Positions 1 through 8,226 of a stretch of 64,000 bases of DNA are shown here, in pieces. The stretch's first letter is position 1. Every line of letters starts with the position of its first letter. The notes below the pieces were generated by a model. The model was not told the origin of the DNA. It saw only the letters and a program-made list of their open reading frames with translations, and did no database searches. This stretch comes from Cytophagales bacterium WSM2-2 (GTDB lineage Bacteria; Bacteroidota; Bacteroidia; Cytophagales; Cyclobacteriaceae): NCBI GenBank assembly GCA_015472025.1, contig BNHL01000001.1, forward strand, positions 5,072,001 to 5,136,000, written 5' to 3'. The position numbers and the translations under genes were made by a program.

Positions 1-1
1 T

Positions 2-946
2 GAAATCTGGGGTAAACTGGTGCCTTATGGATTATCAAACCTGGGGTTCCTGAAAAGTACTGAGCAAAACCCCTCACCCTGGAGAGCTGGTGCAAACGAA
101 AATACAATCATTACATTTTCACATGATGTGCAGGTGGAAGGCAAGCCACTTAAGGCGGGGACTTATGGCCTCCACATGATCCCGGGTGAAACCGACTGGA
201 CCATTATTTTTTCAAACAGCAGTGGAGCTTGGGGAAGTTTCTCTTACGTGCCTGAGGAAGATGCGTTGCGTGTTACTGTAAAATCTGCACCGTGTGAGCA
301 CAATGAATTTCTTACGTACGAGTTCACTGACCGCCTGCAAAACAGCGCCACCGCCCGGTTGAAGTGGGAAAAGCTTTCTGTCCCTTTCAAGATCAGCGTT
401 CCCAATGGCGATGATCTTTACATTAAGAAGTTGCGTGAAGAGTTTACCAGCCAGAAAGGTTTCGCTTGGCAGAACATTGTTGCGGCAGCTAATTTCTGTG
501 CTACTAAAAAAATCAACCTTGACGAAGCGATGAGCTGGCTCAATGCATTCACCAACCCGCCTCGTAACGTGAAGTATTTCCCGTTGTATAATTCTAAGGG
601 CAATGTGTTTACCGCCATGGGCAAGAAAGACGAAGCTGATGCGATTATGAAAGAGGCGATTAATCTGCCCGATGCTACTGCCGGACAAATTGCAAACTAC
701 GGCCGCACATTGATTACACAACAGCGCGCAAAAGATGCGCTTCCAGTATTTGAAGTTGGCTTCAAACGCTTCCCCACCACATCAGTAGCCTTGATGGGTA
801 TGGCACGTGGCTACTCAGCCAACAGCGACAGCAAGAAAGCATTGAAGTTTGCACAAGATGCGCTCAAAGTGGAGACTGACCCAGCGGCTAAGACTGCTAT
901 TGAAGGAATGATAAAGAAGTTGGAGAAAGGCGAGTCGATCAATTAA
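2..946 (+). CDS. DUF2911 family protein with TPR-like C-terminus (5' end outside window)
   Basis: The frame is open from the first base and reads EIWGKLVPYGL, the usual N-terminal part of DUF2911, so the true start lies left of the window. Residues up to about 150 of the visible part form the DUF2911 beta-rich domain, with the conserved stretch AGTYGLHMIPGETDW. The remaining part is helical and reads as tetratricopeptide-like repeats (KKDEADAIMKEAI, ALPVFEVGFKRFP, ALKFAQDALKV). The family is common in Bacteroidota, usually secreted, and of unknown biochemical function. A hairpin terminator follows the stop. Confidence 0.85.
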   Translation, partial: EIWGKLVPYGLSNLGFLKSTEQNPSPWRAGANENTIITFSHDVQVEGKPLKAGTYGLHMIPGETDWTIIFSNSSGAWGSFSYVPEEDALRVTVKSAPCEHNEFLTYEFTDRLQNSATARLKWEKLSVPFKISVPNGDDLYIKKLREEFTSQKGFAWQNIVAAANFCATKKINLDEAMSWLNAFTNPPRNVKYFPLYNSKGNVFTAMGKKDEADAIMKEAINLPDATAGQIANYGRTLITQQRAKDALPVFEVGFKRFPTTSVALMGMARGYSANSDSKKALKFAQDALKVETDPAAKTAIEGMIKKLEKGESIN

Positions 947-965
947 ATTCTTAAAATATTGAAAG

Positions 966-1000
966 CAATCGGCTTTGAGCAATCGGGGCCGATTTTTTTA
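966..1000 (+). terminator. Rho-independent terminator after the DUF2911 gene
   Basis: AATCGGC at 967-973 pairs with GCCGATT at 988-994 and is followed by a run of six T. A shorter alternative stem, AATCGG/CCGATT, starts at 981. It lies between convergent genes. Confidence 0.65.
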
Positions 1001-1591
1001 TTCGTTTGGAAATACGAGGACCAAATCGATGGTTAATGCCGAAAGGGTAACAGGCACAATTTTATCTTCACGCACAAAAGGCTTTGAGCTGCTTTTGTAT
1101 TTTCCATTCTCATCAAGAATATAAATTAAAACCGTTTGCTCCACCGGATGCACGATCCAATATTCTCTAACACCAGAATTCTCGTAAACATCAAATTTTT
1201 GTCTTAAATCTTTACTCGATGTACTACTCGATAATATTTCTATAATCCAATCCGGGGCACCCAGGCATCCACGGTCATCAATTTTGGCTGGGTCGCAAAC
1301 GACACAAACATCTGGTTGAACAACAGTCGTGATTTCGGAGTCGCTGTTTCTATAGCTAGAAACCGGAAGTCTTACATCGAATGGAGCCACAAAAGCCTGA
1401 CATTTTTTCCCAACCAAATGATTGGCAATCTGACGTGTGAATTCGACACAAACCTTCTGGTGAGCAGTTCCCGGTGCCGGAGACATCTTGAAAATCTTGC
1501 CATGAATCAACTCTACCATTTCGGTCCATTGCCACTTGACATAGTCGGCATAGCTGTATGATCCTGACAAATCCGGCTCTTCGATTTTCAT
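998..1591 (-). CDS. Uma2 family (DUF820) putative restriction endonuclease-fold protein
   Basis: This 197-residue protein has the Uma2/DUF820 layout: an N-terminal YADYVKWQW...ELIHGKIFKMSPAPG segment, then QPDVCVV, then APDWIIEILSSSTSSKDLRQK and YENSGVREYWIVHP. The family has a PD-(D/E)XK nuclease fold; the acidic residues in QPD and in IIEILS and the downstream lysine fit such an active site. Its biological role is not established. It is a single gene, and a TATCTTTG box lies only five bases before the ATG, so the message could be nearly leaderless if that box is used. Confidence 0.85.
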   Translation of the reverse strand: MKIEEPDLSGSYSYADYVKWQWTEMVELIHGKIFKMSPAPGTAHQKVCVEFTRQIANHLVGKKCQAFVAPFDVRLPVSSYRNSDSEITTVVQPDVCVVCDPAKIDDRGCLGAPDWIIEILSSSTSSKDLRQKFDVYENSGVREYWIVHPVEQTVLIYILDENGKYKSSSKPFVREDKIVPVTLSALTIDLVLVFPNE

Positions 1592-1636
1592 AATGACAAA
1601 GATAGAGCTTTGAAAACCCGGATGCTTGACAACTTA

Positions 1637-2296
1637 TTATCTGGCAAACTTAAATCGCAGGTATTTTATCTTCTCCCCTTTCGCAGTAAACATTTCCTCG
1701 TACCGGGTTTTGATATCGAAGCATTCTTCGCGAAGATCAGATTGATATAAATCATGAGTGAATCTAATATCCTGGATATCCGTTCGCAGTTTCAGCTCCT
1801 CCAGTGTGTAATCAAACAAACCCGTGTTGTCTGTCTTAAACCTGAACCATCCGTCCTTCTTCAAAATTTTCTTGAACATATCCAAAAATCGTGGGCTTGT
1901 AAGTCTCCGCTTAATATCGCGTTTGCGCGGACGAGGATCGGGAAATGTCAACCAGATTTCATCGATTTCCTCTCCTGTGAAGAAACTTTCAATATTGAGA
2001 ATTTGCGTCCGTAGAAATCCCACGTTTGTCAATCCTTCTTCAAAAGCCCAGGTACTTCCTTTCCAGAGCCGATCACCTTTCACGTCAACGCCAACAAAAT
2101 TCTGATTGGGGAATTTTCTAGCCAAGCCTACAGAATATTCACCACGCCCGCAGGCCAGTTCAACAGTAAGAGGATTGCTGTTTTTAAAATACAATTCTTT
2201 CCAGTGGCCCTTGATTTGTAAATAAATCTCTTTGCCAGGCTCAACTACATTTTCGCGACTGGCATTGATCTCGAAACGTTTCAGTTTACTCTTCAT
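1637..2296 (-). CDS. trmB: tRNA (guanosine(46)-N7)-methyltransferase
   Basis: This 219-residue SAM-dependent enzyme methylates N7 of G46 in tRNA. The SAM-binding motif VELACGRGEYSVGLA lies near residue 45, followed by the acidic strand FVGVDVKGDRLW. The TrmB signature FPDPRPRKRDIKRRL is present; most homologues have PWPKKRH there, so the first half differs slightly. The C-terminus TRYEEMFTAKGEKIKYLRF is typical. Its start overlaps the folC stop by four bases (ATGA), so the two genes are probably translated together. Confidence 0.95.
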   Translation of the reverse strand: MKSKLKRFEINASRENVVEPGKEIYLQIKGHWKELYFKNSNPLTVELACGRGEYSVGLARKFPNQNFVGVDVKGDRLWKGSTWAFEEGLTNVGFLRTQILNIESFFTGEEIDEIWLTFPDPRPRKRDIKRRLTSPRFLDMFKKILKKDGWFRFKTDNTGLFDYTLEELKLRTDIQDIRFTHDLYQSDLREECFDIKTRYEEMFTAKGEKIKYLRFKFAR

Positions 2297-3570
2297 AAAT
2301 TCTCAATCTCAGCCACTACAAAAGTACTTCCGCCAATGAAGATCATATCTTCAGGAGATGCACTTTGCCTGGCTTTAACAATGGCTTCGTTTACATCTTC
2401 TATAACTTCGCCTTTCAGTCCAAAAGTACGGGCAAGAACTTGCAACTTTGTCGCATCCATCGCACGGGGTAATTTCGCCCGGCAAAAATAATAGCTTGCA
2501 GTGGTTGGCAGCAGAGCAAGTACCCGACTGAGATCTTTGTCCCCCACCATCCCTAGGACAAAATGCAAGCGATTAAATTTTTGCTCCCTGATTTGCGCTA
2601 ACACTTCTTTCATCCCTGCCTCATTGTGCCCGGTATCACAAACAATCAGCGGATTGTTTCCCAATTTTTGCCAACGCCCTTTCAATCCCGTCAATTGAGT
2701 TGTCATTTGAAGTCCCTGGGAAATGGACTCTTGTGATATAAAAAAACCTCTCTTTCTCAATTCATCCAGAGTCGCCAATACTCCGGCAAGGTTTTTTTGC
2801 TGATAGTTGCCCTTCAATTCAAGCAGATAAATTTCGGTTCCTGTTGCTGTTACTACTTCAAACGCTCCTCCTCCTTTTGGCCTTATCGGATATTTGTCGC
2901 TGGCTAAAACAATTGGGCTCTTGGTTTCTGTTGCTTTATCAAGAAATACTTTCTCTACTTCTTCCTGTCTTTCGCTGATTACTACCGGAAGATTGGGTTT
3001 AATGATCCCTGCTTTTTCAACCGCAATTCTCTCAAGCGTATCTCCTAATAAATCCATATGATCCCAACTGATATTGGTAATCAACGAAACTTCCGGTGTG
3101 ATCACATTCGTGGAATCCAGCCTGCCGCCCAAACCAACTTCGATCACCGCAATGTCCACTTTTTCGTTGGCGAAATAGTCGAACGCCATCGCCACCGTGG
3201 TTTCAAAAAACGAAGGCTTGACACTCTCCAATACCGACTTCATCCGGTTCACAAAATCAACTACAAAAGATTGCGACACATCAACACCATTGATTTTTAT
3301 TCGTTCTGTAAATTCCTTCAAGTGGGGAGATGTATATAAGCCCGTCTTATATCCTGCCGATTGCAAGACAGCGGCAAGCATGTGCGATGAACTTCCTTTT
3401 CCGTTGGTCCCGGTTATATGAATAGATTTGAATTTTGATTGTGGATTTCCTAAAGCTTCACAAAGCGCCAGCGTATTAGTCAAATCAGCTTTGTAGGCCG
3501 ATGCGCCAACCCGATGGAAAACGGGAAGGCTTGCATACAAATAATCGATGGCTTGTTGGTATGATTCCAT
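2293..3570 (-). CDS. folC: Bifunctional folylpolyglutamate synthase / dihydrofolate synthase
   Basis: This 425-residue Mur-ligase family enzyme adds glutamate to dihydropteroate and folates. The P-loop ITGTNGKGSSSHML is near residue 53, followed by the FolC hallmark YTSPHLKEFTERI. The ATPase/ligase core continues with EVGLGGRLDSTNV and SWDHMDLLG. The C-terminal Mur-ligase domain begins near LKGRWQ and has VCDTGHNEAGMKEVL. Its length fits the family. It is the first gene of a two-gene leftward operon with trmB. Confidence 0.95.
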   Translation of the reverse strand: MESYQQAIDYLYASLPVFHRVGASAYKADLTNTLALCEALGNPQSKFKSIHITGTNGKGSSSHMLAAVLQSAGYKTGLYTSPHLKEFTERIKINGVDVSQSFVVDFVNRMKSVLESVKPSFFETTVAMAFDYFANEKVDIAVIEVGLGGRLDSTNVITPEVSLITNISWDHMDLLGDTLERIAVEKAGIIKPNLPVVISERQEEVEKVFLDKATETKSPIVLASDKYPIRPKGGGAFEVVTATGTEIYLLELKGNYQQKNLAGVLATLDELRKRGFFISQESISQGLQMTTQLTGLKGRWQKLGNNPLIVCDTGHNEAGMKEVLAQIREQKFNRLHFVLGMVGDKDLSRVLALLPTTASYYFCRAKLPRAMDATKLQVLARTFGLKGEVIEDVNEAIVKARQSASPEDMIFIGGSTFVVAEIENL

Positions 3571-3659
3571 TTTCAGGCGCGAAAATAGTCAAAACCTTGA
3601 ACGTAAATTTGCCATTACAATAATTCAATCCTAACATTGAATACCTAAAATTTTATCCA

Positions 3660-4199
3660 ATGAAACTCACCGCCAGAAACACTCATCGCGATATCGCCTA
3701 CTTCTATGTGGGGTTGATTATTTCTTTTGCCCTGTCAGGAATTTTTCTCAACCACCGCCAGTCATGGCACCCGCGGAGATACACGTACGACAAAAAGGAA
3801 ATTACGATTCCTGTACCGACCGATTCTATCAATGAAAAATTCATCAAAAACTTTACCGCACAACAAGGAATTGAAGATCAGTTGCGAAGGTTCAATGCAG
3901 AAAATGACAAACTCCGGATTTCTTACGTGAGTCATGATGTCAGTGTCGACCTCAAAACCGGAAAGGGCACGATTGAGGGCTACCGAGTCACTCCATTACT
4001 TGGTCAAATGACCCAGTTGCATCAGGATACCAGCAAGTGGTGGATTTATTATTCTGATATTTTCGGGATCGCCATGCTAACTATCGCTTTGACAGGTATG
4101 TTCATTGAAAAAGGTCGGCTCAGTTTTCGCAGCCGCGGATGGAAACTGGCACTTATCGGAATAATCTTTCCATTGGTGTTTCTGTTCCTGCTTTCCTAA
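3660..4199 (+). CDS. PepSY-associated TM helix family protein
   Basis: This 179-residue membrane protein has an N-terminal helix (IAYFYVGLIISFALSGIFLNH, residues about 12-32), a roughly 90-residue extracytoplasmic region with a PepSY-like strand (VSVDLKTGKGTIEGYRV), and two C-terminal helices (IYYSDIFGIAMLTIALTGMF and LALIGIIFPLVFLFLLS). This matches the PepSY-associated TM family, whose larger relatives are often linked to iron uptake or reductases. No partner is visible here. The next gene starts nine bases after its stop. Confidence 0.75.
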   Translation: MKLTARNTHRDIAYFYVGLIISFALSGIFLNHRQSWHPRRYTYDKKEITIPVPTDSINEKFIKNFTAQQGIEDQLRRFNAENDKLRISYVSHDVSVDLKTGKGTIEGYRVTPLLGQMTQLHQDTSKWWIYYSDIFGIAMLTIALTGMFIEKGRLSFRSRGWKLALIGIIFPLVFLFLLS

Positions 4200-4207
4200 A
4201 TTCAGGA

Positions 4208-4822
4208 ATGAAAAAAATACTAGTAGGACTGTTGCTTGGATTGTCTATGGCTTCCCTGGCGCAGGATAAAAATGCCCTCAATGAAAAGGTAGAGAAATTC
4301 CTGCGCGAACATCGTGAGGAATGGCATGATCTAAACGTCCCTTACGTTGATGGTCAAACTCTATACGATCTGATTGTAAAAAATGGCTACAAATCAGCCT
4401 TGGAGATCGGCACATCTACCGGTCACTCCACCATCTGGTTGGCGTGGGCGATGAGTAAAACGGGCGGTAAAGTGATAACTGTAGAGCTCAATGAGCGCAG
4501 GCATAAACAAGCGATCAAAAATCTTACCGAGGCCGGACTGATCGATTATGTTGACGCAAGACTGGGAAATGCACACGAACTGGCGAAACAACTTCCAGGT
4601 CCTTTCGATTTTGTTTTCTCGGATGCTGACAAGGATTGGTATAAACAGTACTTCATCGATGTTACACCTAAATTGGTGAAAGGTGGATGCTTTACGGCCC
4701 ATAACGTAACTGACGGCAATGTTCCACAGGAATATGTCGAATTTGTCAATAGCCAAAAGCAATTTGAAACTGCGATTGATCGTAAAAGTCGCTCAGGTAT
4801 TCAAATCAGTTTTAAAAAGTAA
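4208..4822 (+). CDS. Class I SAM-dependent O-methyltransferase with predicted signal peptide
   Basis: I chose the ATG at 4208 because it gives a 204-residue protein with a signal peptide, KKILVGLLLGLSMASLAQ; a longer upstream frame would run into the previous gene. The body is a family-3/COMT-like methyltransferase: ALEIGTSTGHSTIWLAWAM is SAM motif I, VITVELNERR the acidic strand, and FDFVFSDADKDWYKQYF carries the metal/SAM-binding acidic residues. Export is odd because SAM is cytosolic. The N-terminus could instead be a membrane anchor. The substrate is unknown. Confidence 0.8.
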   Translation: MKKILVGLLLGLSMASLAQDKNALNEKVEKFLREHREEWHDLNVPYVDGQTLYDLIVKNGYKSALEIGTSTGHSTIWLAWAMSKTGGKVITVELNERRHKQAIKNLTEAGLIDYVDARLGNAHELAKQLPGPFDFVFSDADKDWYKQYFIDVTPKLVKGGCFTAHNVTDGNVPQEYVEFVNSQKQFETAIDRKSRSGIQISFKK

Positions 4823-4891
4823 GTACCCGCTGGTCATATTCCTGTTGTCTGTTCACATAACAAATCGTTAATTTCGGGCAAAAAATTAAAC

Positions 4892-5860
4892 GTGGTTTGG
4901 TTTCGTGATTGGGGGTTGACCCAGATTATTTTTTCAGTCCTGTTTATAGTCCTTTACGGGCTGTTCATTTACAAGATCGTGCGGATCAGCCGAACCCTGA
5001 ACACACCTTTCTATCCCATCTTTTTTAAATTACTGTTGCGTACCGTATTCTTTGCACTGATACTCATTGCGTTTCTTGGCCCTTCGTTTGGTGATTCAAA
5101 AAAAGAAATCAAATCAGTTGGTAAAGACATCATGATCTGCGTGGATCTGTCAAAGTCGATGGATGCATTTGACGTACAACCTACCCGTCTGGAGAAAGTA
5201 AAGTATGAAATGAAGCGCCTGGTTGAAGCATTCAACTCCGACCGGTTAGGCATCATCATTTTTTCATCAGAGGCATTTATGCAATGCCCCCTGACCTATG
5301 ACCAAAATGCGTTGAACCTTTTCATTGAAACCATGAACAGTAGCCTGGTCCCTTCGAACGGAACAGACTTCGCTCCCCCGCTTCGTATGGCGCTAAGCAA
5401 ATTGGAAAATCAGGAAGGACCAAGCACGCAGCAAAAGTCAAAGGTCATCATCCTTATCAGCGATGGCGAGGATTTTGGAGACCAGACCAATGAGATTACC
5501 TCAGAAATTGAGGACAAAAACATCAAGCTATTCACTTTGGGTGTTGGCACTGAAAAAGGGGGCCAGATATTGGCCGGGCGGGCTTATAAAACCGATGCCC
5601 AGGGAAATACAGTTGTTTCAAAACTGAATTCGTCAGAATTAAAATCACTCGCCAGCAAGACCAATGGCCAGTATTTTGAAATCAATGAAAACCGTAACGA
5701 TGTGTCGCGATTGATCAATACCATCAGTAAAATAGAAGGAGAGTTACGCGATGCCCGTTTCGTGGATGTTTCAGCCAACCGCTACTACTTTTTTTTGCTT
5801 GCTGCGTTAATACTCTTAGTTTTAGATTTGCTGATTGACGTGAAGACTGTAATGATATGA
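4892..5860 (+). CDS. batB: BatB-like VWA domain membrane protein
   Basis: This 322-residue protein starts at GTG; no suitable ATG is present. Two N-terminal membrane helices (residues about 8-28 and 48-68) precede a von Willebrand A domain. Its MIDAS motif is DLSKSMD, with further ligands in SNGTDFAPPL and ISDGEDFG. A final helix, YYFFLLAALILLVLDLLI, ends the protein. This is the layout of Bacteroidota BatA/BatB proteins of the Bacteroides aerotolerance locus, thought to act in envelope stress. It overlaps the batC-like gene by four bases. No MoxR ATPase or BatA is adjacent. Confidence 0.85.
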   Translation: MVWFRDWGLTQIIFSVLFIVLYGLFIYKIVRISRTLNTPFYPIFFKLLLRTVFFALILIAFLGPSFGDSKKEIKSVGKDIMICVDLSKSMDAFDVQPTRLEKVKYEMKRLVEAFNSDRLGIIIFSSEAFMQCPLTYDQNALNLFIETMNSSLVPSNGTDFAPPLRMALSKLENQEGPSTQQKSKVIILISDGEDFGDQTNEITSEIEDKNIKLFTLGVGTEKGGQILAGRAYKTDAQGNTVVSKLNSSELKSLASKTNGQYFEINENRNDVSRLINTISKIEGELRDARFVDVSANRYYFFLLAALILLVLDLLIDVKTVMI

Positions 5861-6744
5861 AAGTACTTGGAATCTTGATTTTAGGACTCATACTCTCAAT
5901 TGATCCAAAAAAGGTCAGCCGGATCAATACGCTCAAGTCAGAGGCAAAAAAAGCATATCTCGCTGGCGACTTTAAGACCGCGATCGAAAAATACAGGTTC
6001 TTGAAAGACTCCCTTGGTGTAACGGAGGAAGAAATAGGAATGAACCTGGCTAATTCCTATTTCCACACGAACGACACCACAGGCGCTTTTAGTACTTATC
6101 AGCCATTGACTATGAGCAATGACGCCAAGTTGAAATCATGGGCCAACCAGCAATTGGGTGTTATGACCAACAGGCAAGGGAAATATGAAGAAGCTCTGAA
6201 CTATTTCAAACAAGCGATGAAAGCCGAGCCGGATAACGAGCAAGCACGCTTTAACTACGAGATGGTGAAGAAGAAGTTGGAAGAGCAAAAGAAACAGGAG
6301 CAAAAGAACAAAGATCAGAACAAGGACAACAAGGATAAGAAAGACGATCAGAAGAAAGACCAGAAGGATCAAAAAGATCAGAAGAATAAAGATCAGCAGA
6401 ATAAGGATCAAAAAGACAAGGATAAGAAGGACCAGGAAAACAAGGACAAGCAGGATCAGCAGAAGAAAGACCAGGAGAAGGAGCAAAAAGAAAAAGAGCA
6501 GAAAGAGAAAGAGCAAAAGGAAAAAGAAAAGGAACAACAGAAAAAAGAGCAGGAGAAAAAAGACGCCAAGGACGATAAGAATAAACCGGATCCTTCACTC
6601 TCTGAAAAATTGAAGGAAATGAAAATGAGCGAGGAGAAAGCCAAAATGATTTTGGAAGCAATGAAGAATCAGGAAGTGCAATACCTCCAGCAAAATAAGC
6701 GCAAGGCAACCAAGCCAAAAGACCGCGGAAAACCTGATTGGTAA
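5857..6744 (+). CDS. batC: BatC-like TPR protein with long Lys/Asp/Gln/Glu-rich linker
   Basis: This 295-residue protein begins with a short hydrophobic segment (MKVLGILILGLILSI), then has TPR-type helices (residues about 25-150, with NRQGKYEEALNYFKQAMKAEPDNEQARFNYEMVKK). About 100 residues made almost only of K, D, Q, E and N follow. The C-terminus (SEEKAKMILEAMKNQEVQYLQQ...KPDW) resembles the conserved tail of BatC proteins. Translational coupling with batB supports a shared complex. The purine-rich repeat in the DNA (about 6280-6560) creates a false open frame on the other strand. Confidence 0.8.
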   Translation: MKVLGILILGLILSIDPKKVSRINTLKSEAKKAYLAGDFKTAIEKYRFLKDSLGVTEEEIGMNLANSYFHTNDTTGAFSTYQPLTMSNDAKLKSWANQQLGVMTNRQGKYEEALNYFKQAMKAEPDNEQARFNYEMVKKKLEEQKKQEQKNKDQNKDNKDKKDDQKKDQKDQKDQKNKDQQNKDQKDKDKKDQENKDKQDQQKKDQEKEQKEKEQKEKEQKEKEKEQQKKEQEKKDAKDDKNKPDPSLSEKLKEMKMSEEKAKMILEAMKNQEVQYLQQNKRKATKPKDRGKPDW

Positions 6745-6760
6745 ACTCAGCCATGCAAAG

Positions 6761-6787
6761 ACAAGCTAAGTGCGTACTTAGACTTGT
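6761..6787. repeat. Inverted repeat between batC and the thiolase gene
   Basis: ACAAG-CTAAGT, loop GCGT, then ACTTAG-A-CTTGT: an 11-bp stem with one bulged base. No T run follows, so it is not a clear terminator. It could be a regulatory hairpin or protein site. Confidence 0.4.
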
Positions 6788-6921
6788 ATCCATTTCAAGG
6801 TAGATTTGGTCGGCCATGAACATCTGAACCATCAAGCTATTTTCTGTGTTTGAAACAAAGCCCGCAAAGCCTTGAATATTGAATCTTAATTCTTGAATTT
6901 TAGGCCCACAAATAAAAAAGA

Positions 6922-8100
6922 ATGAAAGACGTTGTCATTGTTTCAGCTGTTCGCACCCCTATTGGAAGTTTTGGAGGAAGCCTCGCAAGTGTTTCTGCCA
7001 TAAAACTCGGATCAACTGCCGTAAAAGCCGCACTGGCAAAAGTGAATCTTGATCCAAAGCAGATCAACGAGCTATTTTTCGGAAATGTGATTTCTTCAGG
7101 TTTAGGCCAGGCGCCCGCAACACAAGTAGCCGCAGGTGCTGGTCTTGGGTTTGAAATCCCATGCACTTTGGTCAACAAGGTTTGTGCTTCGGGTATGAAG
7201 TCAATCATGGTTGGTGCACAGTCTATCATGCTTGGCCACAACGATGTGGTGGTTGCAGGTGGTATGGAAAGCATGACCAACATCCCTTATTATTTAATGA
7301 AAGCCCGCTCGGGCTACAAATACGGAGATGGCCAGTTGATCGATGGTTTGACTTTTGATGGCCTTACCGATGTTTACAATCATTGTGCCATGGGCGTATG
7401 TGCCGACAATACAGCCAAAGAAATGAAAATCAGCCGTCAGGACCAGGATAATTATGCGATTGCCTCTTACAAGAGATCTGCTGCAGCCTGGGCTGCCGGT
7501 AAATTCAAAGATGAAGTAATTCCCGTAGAGATCGCGGGTAAGAAAGGTGATGTGACTTTGTTTGCCGAAGATGAAGAATATAAAGCAGTCTTCTTTGATA
7601 AAATTCCATCACTGAAACCAGCCTTTACAAAAGAAGGAACAGTTACGGCAGCCAATGCATCGACTCTGAACGATGGAGCTGCAGCGGTAATTCTGATGAG
7701 TGCAGCCAAAGCAAAAGAACTGGGTCTCACACCGATTGCTAAGATCCGGGGCTTTGCCGATGCTTCACAAGAGCCGATGTGGTTTACAACAACTCCTTCC
7801 TTGGCAATACCTAAAGCAATGAAAATGGCCGGTGTCGATAAAAAAGATGTCGGTTACTATGAAATTAATGAAGCATTTTCCGCTGTGGCCATTGCCAATA
7901 ATATGAAACTGGGCCTCGATCCTGAGAAAGTAAACGTCAATGGTGGTGCCGTGGCTTTGGGACATCCACTAGGAGCATCCGGTGCACGGATAACCATTAC
8001 TTTGGCCAACGTACTTAAGCAGAATAATGCAGCCATCGGAGTAGCAGGTATTTGCAACGGTGGTGGCGGGGCTTCTGCAATCGTTATCGAAAAACTATAA
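6922..8100 (+). CDS. Acetyl-CoA C-acyltransferase (thiolase)
   Basis: This 392-residue enzyme belongs to the thiolase family, which condenses or cleaves acyl-CoAs. The nucleophilic cysteine is Cys88 in NKVCASGMKS. The catalytic histidine lies in GGAVALGHPLGASGAR, and the second cysteine in GICNGGGGASAI. The N-terminus VVIVSAVRTPIGSFGGSL is typical of acetyl-CoA acetyltransferases. Length and motif spacing match the biosynthetic type, though a beta-oxidation role cannot be excluded from sequence alone. It appears to be a single-gene unit. Confidence 0.93.
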   Translation: MKDVVIVSAVRTPIGSFGGSLASVSAIKLGSTAVKAALAKVNLDPKQINELFFGNVISSGLGQAPATQVAAGAGLGFEIPCTLVNKVCASGMKSIMVGAQSIMLGHNDVVVAGGMESMTNIPYYLMKARSGYKYGDGQLIDGLTFDGLTDVYNHCAMGVCADNTAKEMKISRQDQDNYAIASYKRSAAAWAAGKFKDEVIPVEIAGKKGDVTLFAEDEEYKAVFFDKIPSLKPAFTKEGTVTAANASTLNDGAAAVILMSAAKAKELGLTPIAKIRGFADASQEPMWFTTTPSLAIPKAMKMAGVDKKDVGYYEINEAFSAVAIANNMKLGLDPEKVNVNGGAVALGHPLGASGARITITLANVLKQNNAAIGVAGICNGGGGASAIVIEKL

Positions 8101-8226
8101 GCTGTTAGCTGTTGCTTGATTAAATTGAAGAGCTAATTAATTTTTCTTCACGGATTTCACTTTCATTGCGGATTCTATCAATTTTGCAAATACTTGAAAG
8201 GCAATTTTCTCGTTATTTGTCAAATT

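Noticed and set aside
6136..6537. Long Leu/Phe-rich open frame on the minus strand
   Set aside because: It is the complement of the purine-rich batC linker; its composition follows from that and it has no start context or family.
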